Shown here piece after piece: positions 30,700 to 43,800 of a stretch of DNA of 47,232 bases. The translations under genes and the position numbers were made by a program. This DNA comes from Dissophora ornata. Taxonomy: Eukaryota > Mortierellomycota > Mortierellomycetes > Mortierellales > Mortierellaceae. Positions within the stretch are counted from its first letter, which is position 1. Every line of letters starts with the position of its first letter. The stretch spans positions 1,679-48,910 of the forward strand of contig MU616724.1 in the NCBI GenBank assembly GCA_025201705.1, given 5' to 3'. The notes under the pieces were generated by a model. It worked only from the letters and a program-made list of their open reading frames with translations. It searched no databases and was not told the DNA's origin.

Positions 30700-32759
30700 A
30701 CATACTAGTTTTTCTTGTTGCATTTGTATAAAACACACACTAATGGCGTAACAAAATGATGTCAGGGGGTATCGATCAAAAGGAATCCGGTAGAGCCAGT
30801 TTGGGTAGCGGATTGAAGGATCGTGACAATCGGGGACAGTTTATGTATAATTGCTTGGCGAAGAGGTGCAGCTTTGCTCGTGGATACGACGCGTTGAGAC
30901 AGTAGCACGGATTCACCGACCGATGCTCTTGCTGCAGTCCCGAGGAGTGTGAGTGCATGCATTTGTGCAAAGGGAGCGACAGGTGAGCAGGTGAGGAGTG
31001 TGTACGGTGTGAATATAAAAAGAACAGACAAGGACAGCCAGGGATGGAAGGGGAGATGCCCGCTCCTGGGTGTGAAACAGGCAAACAGGCAAGAGGTATC
31101 TTTGTAGTGTGTGGTGCCTGAAAGCGCAGACGGCCCGAGTGCTGCGATGACGGATGGCTTCACCACACGCGGTGGGCACTACATTGCAATCAATAAAAGG
31201 GCTCTCACTCGATGGAAAATAAACAACAACAGCATCTGTTGACAGTTGCCAAGAGAGCCGTCGTCCAGCAAACATGCGGCCATGGTGTGGTTCGGCGTGG
31301 TGTGCTGAGAGGACAGTGCATGTGTGTGCGAGGCTGACATCAGCATGCTCGCCATCGCAGCCGGCCCCTCGGACATGTCATCATCCTCTCCTCTGCCTGC
31401 TCCTCTCTCCTTCATCCGCTCTTTTTTTCTTTTTTCTTTTTCGGTGCTCGTTCCTTCCTCCTCCTCTTGCTGCCCCGACCCTCTCTCGCTCTCTCGTCTC
31501 TGTCTCTGTCTCTCTTGCCACGTTCACTCGGATTTCTCTTTTGTTACAGCGAGCCAGCAACTGTCGCTAGCATTGGGCTTGAAGACACGAACAAGGAGAA
31601 ACACCAGCAGAGTCATTGATTGAAGAGAGGCTGCACCGACACCGAGCAACGACCCCCCAGGAACGACCCAGGAACGACCAGGAACGACCGGATCCACCAT
31701 CACTCCCCTCCTCCAAGCGCCCCACCCCACTCCCTTCACCTCCTCCTCCTCGACTCTTTTCTACCTTCCCCCACCCTCCCTCAATCACCATTAGCCTCTT
31801 GGTCAGTCCATCCACACTTTTATCCATCCATCGATTCCACATCCTTCACCTGCGCCTGTCACCATCCGTATTGCTCCCACTTTCGTTGGAATCAGGCGTG
31901 CGTCTGGATTGGATTGGAAGCGACCGACAGGGAGCCACAACGTAATGAACCATCGCCTCTGCATTCATTCTGAATTCCATTGATTTCAAGGATGGATTAA
32001 ACCCTTTCATATGCCATGCAGCCATCCTCGCACCCTCTATCTGGATCCTCACACCCTCTGTCTGGACCCGCACACCAGACCCACCTTCGAGCCACACTCC
32101 CTCTAGTCCCTTTCCCAACATCTCCTTAATATCTCTCTATCCGCCGAAACAGGGATACGCCCGCGCCCTACGCGTTGTATCCGCTTCAACTTTGCTCCTT
32201 CTTGACGTTTTGTTCGTCCTCCCCTCTCCTCTTTCGCCATTGCTAACAACCTCACTACTTCTCGAGAGCCCCTCCCGTTCATTGCCTCCCTCGCCTTGAT
32301 CTGGTCATCAGCGACGTCTAATCAATCCCCAACCACTCGCCCGCATTTATTTACAGTTCTTATCTCCCTTTTCGCTTGCTGCAGGTGTGCAGGTAGTGCG
32401 GCGTGTCCATGCAGTTCCATGAAAATGATGATGAAACGTTGCCGCTGTATCTATCCAACTTGCGCTTTGCCACCGCCCACCCTTTGCCTTTCGCCGTTTA
32501 TATGTTTACTTCCATGCTTCGCCTTTCCCTTCAAAAGAAAAAAATAATAATAAAACCACAACCTTGTTCCGTGTCTCGTTGCTCACGCATTCTTCATCTC
32601 TCCACTCTACCCCAACCTCCCCCTCCAGCCCCTTCTGATAGATCCTTAATTCACAGAGCCGATCTGCTCGTCGACTGACACCGCTAGCCGACCTGGCTTG
32701 GCCATCTCATTCTACCGAAGGACCGCATCCATACAACTACTGTGTGAAAACTGTATAGC
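30700..32759. other. Long intergenic region before the LRR scaffold gene
   Basis: About 2 kb with no recognised gene on either strand. From about 31360 the plus strand is strongly C/T-rich (TCTC, CCTCCT), which suggests a long promoter or leader for the scaffold gene. Three near-identical AGGAACGACC units (GGAACGACCCAGGAACGACCAGGAACGACC) lie at about 31660-31690. A non-coding 5' exon is possible but cannot be shown. Confidence 0.5.
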
Positions 32760-35700
32760 ATGCTTAGAGCCGCAGCACCTGGGCCTTCCGCCGTCGCGCG
32801 TCAGTCAACACCTGGAAGACGCTCTTCCCCCTCTGCATCGCACTCCTCCGCAAGATCCTCACCTGCATCGTCCATGTCCACAAGAGAGCAGCGACAACAG
32901 CAGTTGCAAGTGCTCCAACAGCAGCAACGTAAGCAGCAGATGGACGGGCACTTCTTGAGCGCCAGTGGATATAGCCAAGGACAAGGTTAGTTGGCTGACA
33001 TGGATGTATCCCTACCACATGCTTCTATTTTCCCGTCTTTTCTGCGTTTCGCAAATATGTATGTGTGTGTGTGTGTGTTGGCACAGGCGTGGGGTGGTTT
33101 GTCATCCTTGAATTTTTCCTGCCGAAACTCGACCTGTTACTGCGTCAACTGTTACAATAACTTGGCAAGCATGTCATCCCCGTGCGATGCATGCCATGGT
33201 CAACATTGCGTTTGTGGTCTGGTTCGCTATCGTCCAAAAAGGGGACAGGGGCCAAAAATGAACATGCTCGGTGTTTGGCACTAAAAAATTTTCTTTTGTT
33301 TCCATCACAGGAGAACAACAGCACGAACCTACTTGGGCGTCACAGGAAATGAAGGATACTTGGATCAATGTTGCCCAAGACGCGGGCGAGACCCGGCCCT
33401 CGAGTCGCTGGGATCGACGACACTCTCATCTCTCCGACAAGCACATGAACCTCGGCCCCGTAAAGCTGCTCTCTGACGAGACCCCACCTGACGATATGGA
33501 TTGGGGCCTGGACGATCTGGATGATGACCACAGACATCACCCATACGACACGCACACCACCGCCACCTCCACCCTCCGCTTTAATGAACAAAACGATAGC
33601 AATATCACCAAAAACAATAATGACCACACCACTACCACCACAATTACTATCAACGACAACAACAGGAACAAGACAGCCCATGGTTATGTCCACATGGGCA
33701 AGCAGGAAGGGGGTTTAAGCACCAATTCTGCGAGCCAAGGCCGACCCAGACAATCGCAGGACTTGGAAAAGGAAGAAAAGACTCCCTTCCGCTCACGATC
33801 ACGGAGTGAAATTGAAGTAGCAGACAATGGCAGTAATGATGTCCACGGCGATGCTGAACGCCACAGTAGCAGCTCCCTCCTCAACACCCATGTCAGGAAA
33901 AGCCCGCCAGCATCACGCAAGAGCAGTAGTAGTTCAAAGTATCCCTGGCGAGACTCAAAGCACGAAACCATCTTTACCGACCTAGTGGATGGGCACGCGC
34001 ACATGGAGCAGTTGCTGGATCATGACGCATTGGCCGTTACCCCGCGGCCACTGTCGATCGCAGGCGAAGGCAATCTGCAGGATGGCAACACCAGCGTGAC
34101 CTCTTCGTCATTGAGCCTGAGTGACATTATTGATGCAGTCAACAAAGGCGAGGAATCGATTGACCCTGCACGCTCGTCAAAACTCGAGCAAGCTAGACGA
34201 CGCCTCGCTCAGCTTTCACCTGCCAGGAACTTGCAAGAAGAAGGCCCCAACGACTTGCCAAGCTCTGCTGGAGAGTCCCCGACCGCCAGAGTCCTTCAAA
34301 ACAACCAGGAAGCATTCAAGCAGCAGAGACTGAGGAGGGTGATGAAGGCTGCTATGAATATCGATCCTAACGACAATCGAAGCCATGTGCCGTCCGAGGA
34401 AATGATCGATGGGACTAAGAATGCAGGCGTCCTGAGCAAGCCACAGTCCAGTATACCCTTCTCATCACGGTCATCACGGTTTTCCTATGGATCTCGCCAC
34501 CGCTCTCAGGTATACTTTCGATCCTTTTTCATTTTTATAATTTATTTCGAGTTTGTGAATGAGCTTTTAGTGGCGTATACATTCTCACTGGGAATGCCTA
34601 CGGCCTTTCGTCTTAACAGGGCTCCAGAGAGGCAGAAAATGGCGACCGTGGCAGCACAACATCAAGGGATAGTGTTTACCGCGATAGCCTCTCAGGATCG
34701 ACTCTTGGATCTGCAGGATTCCACGCTCAGTTGGAAGGGATGAACAAGTACGAGATGGCCAATGTCTACACTGCGCTCAAGAGTGCTGCCGTTGCCCAAC
34801 TCTTCTCCTCTGACTCCGACCCTAAGCAGAACACAACCCGTATCTTGCCACACAACGTCAATTCGAAATCTCTGGCACCAACTGATCAGCAGGAGGATGC
34901 ACAGGCGGCGATCGTGGACCTAATTATCTCAGAAGACAGAGACGCGACTCCACGTCCCAGGGGTCGCATCCCCATCTCGTCGGCCAGGGTAACTGACAGT
35001 CATGTCAGGCGTTTCAACCCCGAGAATGACCGTCATCGTGCAAAGCAATATGCCACGCTTGCTGCCAAAGGGTTGTCCAAGCAGACTAGCTCGTTTGTGG
35101 AGGATCTGGCGAATGCAACGGCTTTAAAGTCAGCAACCGACAGTTCATTCAAAAACACACCGTCACCGACGTCAAAAGAGCCGAAGCGACAGCTGACGTC
35201 TGATGACCAGGCTCCTAACATGACTTATGAGCAAGCTCAGAGCCAAGACCACAATGACCATGAGAGGCGTGGGGTTACGTTTAGAAGTGCGTCCACTCTG
35301 GACAAGCAGCATTATGAAGACAATGAAGAAAATTCGGACGCAGAGTTGGATGATCTGGACTCGCTGGTTGGGTCCCGTGGCATGGAAAATGCGTTCAAGA
35401 GTCTCGAGGATCTTGGTACATGCACTTGCGGCTTTAGAATTAAGAGTACATCGACTGTCCAAGCAGAGCTGTTTTAACAATCTTCTCTTCTTGTATCTAT
35501 GGTCATAGATGTGTCCTTTGACGTCAGGACCGAATTGAAGGACGCGGATATTGCCTCCACAGTTGGATATGAGGCCAGCATGCATCCACAAGCAAACGAC
35601 GGTGTGGGTGAATACCTGTCAGCAGTAGCGCTCCCTTCTAAGCCCAAACGAAGAGGCGAGCACTCACTCAAATGGGAAAACCAGCTGGACGCCATCTCAA

Positions 35701-38700
35701 ATGCAGATACATCGCGTTTTGGGATTAACACCAGCATCTCGCCCTCGTACGGCTTGCACAATACTTCGGTCATGATGCCTGAGCAATCCTCTTTCAGCCA
35801 TGCTGAAGGGCATTTGATCCGGTATATCACGGGCCTCCATCCTTGGGATGAGTGGGATCAGGTCAAGACTTTGGATCTGACAAAGAGAGAAGTCGAGAGC
35901 ACGATCAAACTGAACCATCTGGTCCCGAATCTCGAGGTCCTGATTTTGAACGACAACCAGGTCTCCTATCTGACAGGCATCCCCAAGTCTGTGAAGACTC
36001 TTCAAGTCCGATCCAACCTACTGAGCAATCTCACCAACTTTAGTCATCTCGCGAACTTGCAATACTTGGATATCTCCCATAATGACGTTGAGGACTTGAC
36101 TGGGCTGTCAAGTCTTGTTCACCTGCGAGAGCTGATGGCTGAGGGCAACCGCATCAAGAGTGTTTCAGCATTGCAGCAGATGGATGGCCTGATCCGGCTA
36201 GATGTCTCGCGCAATTGCTTAACCAGTCTGGACTTTAGATGGAGCAAACTGTAAGTTCATGAATAATGACTGAGTTTGCCAAAAAAAAAAAAAAAAAAAA
36301 AAAAAAGCTTTAGACCTGCTTCTAACGATCCTAACTTACACTTGTGAACTTCTTTCTAGTCAACGTCTCGAGTTTTTGAACGCTTCGCATAACAAGATTG
36401 AGCAGCTCGAAAACTTGGAGTCGCTTGCTGGACTCATCCATGCCAACCTTTGTAAGAACACGGTTGAAATGACCCGATAACTTTGATCTTGGGTTGACAT
36501 GTATCTGACCACGTGGGGGGTTCCTTTCTTTCTTTCTTTTATTAGCCCACAACTGCATCGAAGACATCAGCTTGATCCAGTCGCTGCGCCGTCTTCGGAT
36601 CCTTCGGTTGTCGGAGAACAGGCTCGCCACCTTTGACGCGACACCATTCCCTGGCCTACGAACCCTTTATCTGGACGATAACCGCCTGCAGTCCCTGGAG
36701 AACTGCCAGAAACTGACCCGTCTCGAAAACTTCTCGGCGCGCGATCAAGAGGGCGAGGGTATCGCGATTGACATGACCGAGTTCATTAACAGTCGAAAGC
36801 TTTACCTCTCCGGTAACCCTATTCATGCCCTGGACTTTGAGATGGGATTCTACCGTCTGGAGTATCTCGAGGTTTGCGCAGGATGTCTGTCGGAGCTGCC
36901 CCTAGACTTTGCAACACTCTTCCCTAACCTGAGGGGCTTGAATCTGAGCTACAACAGCCTGGATTCGATCTCAGCATTGGACGGCCTGCATAGGTTGAGG
37001 CGGTTGATTTTTGTTGGTAACAGTCTCAAGAGCTTCAGCGATGTCCTTTCGCTTCTCAAGCGCATGCGCTCCCTTGTCACGCTTGATCTTAGGTAAGGGC
37101 GTCTGATCTTTATACTTTAATTGGAGATAATGCACGGTTTGTATGGAGTACTGACAGTTGCTGGTTATTCTCTTTCGCTGTTGGCTTTTGTAGACACAAC
37201 CCATTGACATCCAACATGTATCCAGCCATGTCGATCCGCCAAGGCTCAAAGTACCAGGATACATACCGCACCAACCAGAACTCTGAGACAGAGCAGGACT
37301 GGCGCCGACGCGACGTAGGATTCCGACGAGCTCTTCCGGACGCCATGTACGTCAAGCGATCCGTCTACCGATCAGCGATCCTCAAGTCTTGTAAGCGACT
37401 CGAATGGTTCGACGGCGGCGCGGTCCAGCTCAAGGAGCGAGAGCGTGCACCTGTAGTGCTTGAAGATATGTTGGAGAACTACGGCCGGAATTACTTGGTC
37501 GACAACCGTCGCGAGGATGACGAAGAGGACTATGAGTATGAGGACGGTCACGACGAATACTATGTCCATGAAGGAATCGTTGATCAGCAGCAACAGGAGG
37601 CGGACTGGCTTTACAACCGCGGCCAACTGGAGCAGCTTAATCAGGAAGAACAGTTCCAGGAGGATGACGACGAGGACTTTGACCAGGACGAGCGTGACCC
37701 AGAGGATATTACGGATAACAGCAAACGTCCAGGAAGTAGCGTCGACAGCGGAAGCCTGAACGGTCGGAGCCAGCCAAGGTCACCACTCGCTAGATTCTCT
37801 GGTGTATCCCAGCAGTCGCAGCCACCTCGCAGACTGCGCTACCATTCCGGATATCAAATTATGTCGCCGTCGCCCAAGGGTCCCACTTTGACACCACGAA
37901 CATCCTCGAGCACGACACGTGTTGGACCAAACAGGATGAACTCGAGCAGCGCCGTCTCTCAGCAACAGCATCAGCAGGTTGCCGACCAGCAGATCAGCAG
38001 ATCGGCCAAACAAGAGGAAGGAGAGCACGCCGCCTATGAAGTGTCTTCGGATAGGCGATCTGCAGTCCGGAACTGGAGGGATGAAGTCAACGAGGTCTCG
38101 CAGAGGAAGACGCAGTCCCCTAGAGTCTCTCCCTCGGCCGCATCTGCCGGACAGGAAGCCCGTTCGGGATCACAGCAGAATCGTCGGGGTGATAAAGACA
38201 GCGCCAGTGGTAGCAGCCGTGGAAGCCAGAGTGGCAGTGTTAGTGGCGCTCGAGGTTACAACAACGTAGCGCCAGAGACGAGCACGACCGCGGTGGCCAA
38301 CAACAGTGGCGAAAATCAGGACCAGAACATGCTGGGAACGCCCCGCAGACGACGAACTATCGGCAGTGCTCAAAAGTTCAGCATCCCACAGCCGCCAATC
38401 TTCCAACAGCAGCAGCATCGCTCATCGATGCACTCTCGAGGACGGTCGGATAGCACGTCAGCTCTCATGATGACAACAAACGCAACTGGCGCTACTCCTA
38501 CACAGATGAGCCGTCGGCCCATATCGCAGCATGGTATGTTTGGGATTGAGAACCGCGATGCTGGTGTTGCCAGCCCCTTGCACCACTCGCTGCATCAACT
38601 GTCCATGTCCCCCATGGGCGGCGCCAGCGGCATGACCGCGAGTGGTACGGTGTTGAGATCGGCCCACCATCGACGACGATCATTTGCTGTGTACCCACAC

Positions 38701-39048
38701 GGTTCTGCTAGTGCTCGCAAAAAGGAGCTGTTGGGTCTTGACACACAGCTGCATCAGCAACAGAGCAGCTCCCAGCTACTTAATGGAGGTACTGCACAAA
38801 TGATGTCGATGAGTGCGAGCGCACATATCATGGGCCAGTCCCCTACAGTTTCGCCTGCTTACTTTGGTTCGAGCCATCAGGGCATGCAAAGTCCCTTTGG
38901 GTTCGCCAAGGGCGCAGCGACCCCCGGTGGGAGAAGTGGTCCAAACACACCATCGAGAGGCGGTGGGCGCGCAAGTCGTGTGAGTCTTGGTGCGGGATCC
39001 TATCATTACCCGCAGACGTTGGCGCGTGACATGGAGATGGCAGACTGA
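32760..39048 (+). CDS. cdc11: Cdc11/Nud1-like LRR scaffold (septation / mitotic exit)
   Basis: Seven exons, 32760-32985, 33311-34509, 34620-35415, 35509-36250, 36360-36451, 36546-37092 and 37194-39048, give 1818 residues. In yeasts Cdc11 and Nud1 sit at the spindle pole body outer plaque and recruit the GTPase-kinase cascade that triggers septation and mitotic exit. The first 840 residues are low-complexity (Gln, Ser, Asn/Thr runs) with no fold visible. Leucine-rich repeats run from about 850 to 1210, beginning LHPWDEWDQVKTLDL and containing SHLANLQYLDISHNDVEDL, LVHLRELMAEGNRIKSV, MDGLIRLDVSRN and FPNLRGLNLSYNSL. The tail is acidic (DDDEDFDQDERDPED), then Gln/Ser-rich. The LRR wording is that of Cdc11/Nud1 rather than of ribonuclease-inhibitor LRRs. 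Length is about twice that of the yeast proteins. Exon 1 is the least certain, as it has no conserved text. Confidence 0.8.
36281..36306 (+). repeat. 26-base A run in intron 4 of the LRR scaffold gene
   Basis: Uninterrupted A from 36281 to 36306, between donor GTAAGT at 36251 and acceptor CTAG at 36359. It does not touch coding sequence. Confidence 0.9.
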
Positions 39049-39664
39049 AAACTCTGCGCGAACGACAAGCATCACGATAACTGACCCAAAAAAAACAAGG
39101 GTATTCACTTTTTCCGGCAACGTATTTTCCATCCTCATTGTATTATTTATATTTCACGACCCAAAGCAACACAAAAAAAACAAGTATATAGTTCTAACTT
39201 CACATATATCTGTACCACGCCCCAGACCATGCACCTTCCCCCAATATCATAACATGTCTATACGTCTCAAAAAAAAATAAAAAATTAGTGAAAAAAATTG
39301 GAGGAGCTCAGTCGTCGATATTTGAATATCTGTTCCAGGCATGGAGACGTATGCGACGCCCAGACAGTGCGACAGCAGCTGCAGACTCAAACCAGCAACC
39401 AGAAGAAACAAATGAAAGAATGGGGCAGGCAGGCAGTTGCGACGTTGTCCGCGCTCTTGATATCAGCAACAACAAAGACAGCACCAGGAGCGTGAAGGGA
39501 AATTACCCTTGCGCTTACACTTGTGATTTGAGGGATGTGACAGTAGCTTCGCCATCGAATTTTGTTTTAGGAATTTTGCTTTATTCGTCAGGAACCGGAT
39601 GTGTTTGTAATCTGTAACCGGTGTTATCAGCGTGTGCGTGTACACGAGGTCCTCTATCGCTCAC
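39049..39664. other. Convergent 3' region
   Basis: About 620 bp between the scaffold gene and the acidic gene, which face each other. It is A/T-rich with AATAAA at 39276. A plus-strand frame of 65 residues near 39300 lacks an ATG and resembles nothing known to me. Confidence 0.5.
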
Positions 39665-40504
39665 CTACATTTGAACGGCCTGCATATTGCAGTCGTCGTC
39701 GTCATCATCATCGACCACGGAATTCAGGATCGTCTCTATATCATCGTCTCCCAAGATCAGGTAGCGCTCATCGTACATCAGTTCTTCATCGTAGTAGTAA
39801 ATGACGTTTCGCCATCTTCTCACATGCTTGCCATCTACTTTCGGGAAAGGCTTCTTGGTCGAACGAACGTCATCTTGTTGTGAGCAAGGCGTGGGGGATT
39901 CGACATCGGCGCCGTACTCCACGCTCTTTTTGAATTCAGGCTCCTGCGGCTGCTCCTCATCCCCGATATCATCATATTCGACATTATCACCTTCGTTAGA
40001 GCCGTTTTCAACCTTCGAAACGTAGCCATACTGAGAGTCAGAGTCAAAGTCATTATCATAATCATAATTATGGTCATAATCATAATCATAATCGTCGTCT
40101 TGACTGTATTGGACGGGTTCAAGTGCGTGTCGGGGTAGCGCGACATCTTCGCTCTTGCAGATCTCTTGCCCAAAGCCATATTCGAATCTATCGAATTCTC
40201 CTGCCAGTTCGCGGCGTTCATATTCAGCCTCTTCTTTGAGGACCGCGTCAGTGTCAAAGAATTCATCCTCGCCACACAAAGAGATGATACATTCGCTCAG
40301 AGGGGGGTGTTCGTAAAACGAAAGCGGGGCTCTGCGTACTTGATCGTCGGGCGGGATTTCGTGTACTTGGTCGTCAAGCGAGAGTCGCTCGAGATCGTGT
40401 TGAATTGTGGAGATGGTAGAAAAGGGGGTCTGAAAAAACCGTCCCCGAGCACGTTCGTGTGTGAGGGTGTCAATGGAGATAGACGTGTTGGGGAGGCTCA
40501 GCAT
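39665..40504 (-). CDS. Acidic unknown protein with DYD repeats
   Basis: A single frame of 279 residues from the ATG at 40504 (MLSLPNTSISIDTLTHERAR). I do not recognise it. It is very acidic. It has DDYDYDYDHNYDYDNDFDSD in the middle, encoded by a CATAAT-type microsatellite at about 40055-40100, and a VVDDDDDDDC run at the end (GTC/ATC triplets on the plus strand). Between these lies KVDGKHVRRWRNVIYYYDEE, then MYDERYLILGDDDIETIL, which looks more ordered than the rest. An ATG 84 bp further upstream (40588) adds hydrophobic residues (CFRSSAPLLLCPFFHL) and could be a signal-like extension, but sits in what looks like leader. Existence as a gene is supported by length and composition only. Confidence 0.6.
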   Translation of the reverse strand: MLSLPNTSISIDTLTHERARGRFFQTPFSTISTIQHDLERLSLDDQVHEIPPDDQVRRAPLSFYEHPPLSECIISLCGEDEFFDTDAVLKEEAEYERRELAGEFDRFEYGFGQEICKSEDVALPRHALEPVQYSQDDDYDYDYDHNYDYDNDFDSDSQYGYVSKVENGSNEGDNVEYDDIGDEEQPQEPEFKKSVEYGADVESPTPCSQQDDVRSTKKPFPKVDGKHVRRWRNVIYYYDEELMYDERYLILGDDDIETILNSVVDDDDDDDCNMQAVQM

Positions 40505-40892
40505 GGTGGGCGGAACAGTAGCCGGAATAGTGGAGAGATGGAAAAATGGACAGAGGAGCAGAGGAGCAGAGGAGCGGAAACAAAACAAGAAAACAAGAGT
40601 GAAGCAGTTCAGAAGAAAGCAGGGAGGACTCGCGAGGGAGGGACCAAGTATTTGACGTGACTCCGTGACTTTGTAAAAAATGAGGGCTGACTCTTCACAG
40701 ACTTAACCATTTTGGGAATAATGAAGCGCTACTTTGCGAATTAAGATCCCGGAGTACAAAAGGCGAGTTGCATCCACGAGAATAGAGGGGGAGCTAGGAA
40801 GGTGCGCAAGGAGCGCAAGTACTAAACAAAGGGAAAGACGTATCCATAATACCAATATTCTTTCTTCATCTCTATGACAGTTATGTACTACG
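40505..40892. other. Intergenic between the acidic gene and the Treslin-like gene
   Basis: About 390 bp holding the promoter of the acidic gene and the 3' end of the Treslin-like gene on the same strand. It has a GAGGAGCAGAGGAGCAGAGG short repeat at about 40552-40572. No coding sequence supported. Confidence 0.5.
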
Positions 40893-43800
40893 CTACGAAG
40901 GCGTTCCCGGGACCAACACCGCTTTGGAACTGGAAGAACCGCCTAAGTGGATCCTCTTGCGATCCGGTCGCGTGGCCTGCAGTTCATCAAAGAATGACGT
41001 TTTTTGCTGATGACGCATGAACTTGGGTGAGAGAGGTGAAAACGATGGTAGTGCAGTTGTTCGGTGGCGGCTCATCATGCTCCCTAGAGGCGATGATGGT
41101 AACTCTGGCTCGTAACTGTCCAATACATCTTCATCTTCTCTACGTCTCTTGCTAGGCGAACCGAGAATATCAAATCCAGGAAACGGAACACTTCCACCGC
41201 TTCCTCCTCCTCCTCTTCCTCGGATCTGGGATGCAAACGTGCGATCTCTATGGATCTGGGCACGCCGCGTGGGGGTGGTAGGCACACGATCCATGTCTGG
41301 CGTACCAAGACTGGGCGACTGCTGGGACATATATCGTCGCAGTTGGGCCCTTCCAGTGGGCGTCGATGGACTTTTCTGGAGGCCATCAGTCCGATACCCG
41401 AGTCCTTGATTCGATATGGGCGTAGATGGTACGATGGACTCTGTTGGCAAGGACAGGGAGGATAAAGAACCATAATGCCTCGATGGAGACCTATCGCGCC
41501 TCAGCGAGTTGCGTCGCTGCACAACATCACTTGAGGGACTCTTGAGAATATCGTTGTCTCGGTTGCTGCTTGATGCATTCATGCTCTTGATGACACCCCA
41601 TGAGGTAGTGCCTCTGCGACTAAGATATTTTGCGAGTGCCCCCAGGTCCTCGTCCTCGTCCTCTTCATCACCAACATTGTTATTACCCTGAGCAGGACTG
41701 GCGATGGTGACATCGGCCTTTGACAATGGTCGCTGTCGTCGAAATTGCTAAAGATTGTCGACGTGTTGCATATGGCGCGATGTCAGTTATCATTAAAAGG
41801 GAAATGGAAACATCGGTTCAGCGAGGCCCATTCAGCTTTTACCTTCAGAACTTCCTCACTTTCCTTGTCGTGATAAAACTTTTTCAGTTTCAATTTCGCT
41901 AATTTCGGCGGCGCGTCTTCGTCTTCCACTAAAAAAATGAAAATCAAAAAAGAAAAAGAAAGATGGATTCGTTAACATGCATTATATCCCAATCCCTCTC
42001 AAGTATCATAGCCTTTCATCAGTACAACCACTTACAGTCGTTCAATGAGGTCATGGACTTTGAGCGGATCGGGCCCTGATGCGACCTTGCGGAGGCCACA
42101 GGCTCCTTTGACACTGTGGTGGAAGATGAGCTCGAAGGCGGGGCCGCACCAACGCCTGTCACAGAGCTTAGGGTCATAACAACCTGGCGATTCCTGAAAA
42201 TTGACCGGTTCAGCACATTCCTGGCAGAGTTGTCGGATGTCAATTGGCGAGTCATTGGCACACCGTATTTTGGCACCGTGATATCGGTCGGCGTGCTCGA
42301 GCCGCTCGACTTGGGCCCGCCTGCATCTTCTCGCATTGTAGCCGCGAGATCAAGAGGGCTTGGTTTCTGAAGTACACCCATCGAGATGGACCTCTTAATG
42401 CCGGCTCGTTTGGATCCTCGGGATGCTCTAGGCGACATCAAAAGGCTCTTTTCCACACCACACTTAATCGAGAGCTTCTCCACGACTTTGGGGAGTGCGG
42501 TTTCATAATAGCGCGCCACGATTCGAGTGAAGAACTTCTTGGCTGGATCCATGTCCCTACTGCGAGGCGTTTGTGGGCTACGGAGTCCAGGCGTGGGGTT
42601 GCTGTCGATGGAAGCCTCGATGCAGAGCTCGTCCATGAAGAGGTTGGCAGACTTGAGAGCACCAGGGTCTTTCTTGAAGGGCTTGTTTTCTTCGAGTCCG
42701 TACTTATCGAGCAGAAGAAGAATCTGGAGGTTTTGCACGATTTGGATTTGGGTACTATGCAGCAGCGACAAGGCGAGATGAAAGACCGTCAGTCTCGCGT
42801 GATGATGTATATTAATAAGCTAATACAACGCGGCCTTTTCTTTTAGGGACTTACTCTTTGGTTTTCAATTTTCTTAAATGTCTTCGCAAGTCAATATCTT
42901 TGGCGCTCTTCATCACTTCTGTTTTCCATGCATCGAGTTCGGGCCGTTCATCCTCGAGAACCACATAGTGATCCTGTGACTTTGATTCTGTGACCTTGCC
43001 GACGTTCAGCTCCTTGGCGATCTGCTTGTATTTCGATTCCATTCTACACGGCCAGATTCGCAGAAATTCAATGATAAACGCCACCAATTTTTGCTATCGT
43101 GGGAGAGTATCCGGTCAGATTACCTCAAGCTTGTTAAATATCTTAGTTTAACTTTAAAAATGCATTGCTGGAAACACACCTGCGCGTCCTTCAAAGGGAC
43201 CGACTGTTTGGCGGCCAGAGCTGTGATTTCCTTGCTGGCTGCATTCAAACGCTTAACATAATCGCTCACATTGTACTAAGATACGCATCATTCATACCGA
43301 GCAAAGATTAGAAGCTTGGCGAGAGCACATCTCAACTGCACTGGAAAAAAAAGGGGGGGAGGGGGGCTACTTACATAGTCCTGATACAGGTATTTGATGT
43401 ACATCTTTCGAATCTCCAGGCAAAGGTCATCAATAGATCCCACGTCCCCCATCTCGGCAGCGGCACCGTCGATATCTTCTACGGATGCACCGGGTAGAGG
43501 CTTCGAAATCGGGAGTCTATCAAAGGATATTGACGAATTAAGTAGCAAATCTACCTTACTCAATGTCGGATTTGAAACGAAAATCTGGCTGCTTCGTACC
43601 TCGCCTCGACAGCGCACTCTGATCCCGTCTGCTGCTGCTTGAAGGAACCAACGATACAAGTCGGCATTTCATCCAGACGATACCATTCTCCCATCTTAGC
43701 TTGGGTGTCCTTCTTGTCCACAAACGCACCGAGTTTGCTCCATGATTTCTCCATCATCGCCATGCTAAATGGCCTTGCTTTGACACTGATGACGTCTCCA

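Noticed and set aside
29047..30738. 563-residue antisense frame over LYS2, and another at 27736-28749
   Set aside because: They mirror the codon bias of the LYS2 exons, have no domain resemblance, and would cross conserved sense coding sequence.
30762..31415. Minus-strand frames downstream of LYS2
   Set aside because: Several overlapping frames of similar size with no domain resemblance; they look accidental in GC-balanced intergenic DNA.
40166..40660. 164-residue plus-strand frame opposite the acidic gene
   Set aside because: It overlaps the better-supported minus-strand frame and promoter, and has no family resemblance.
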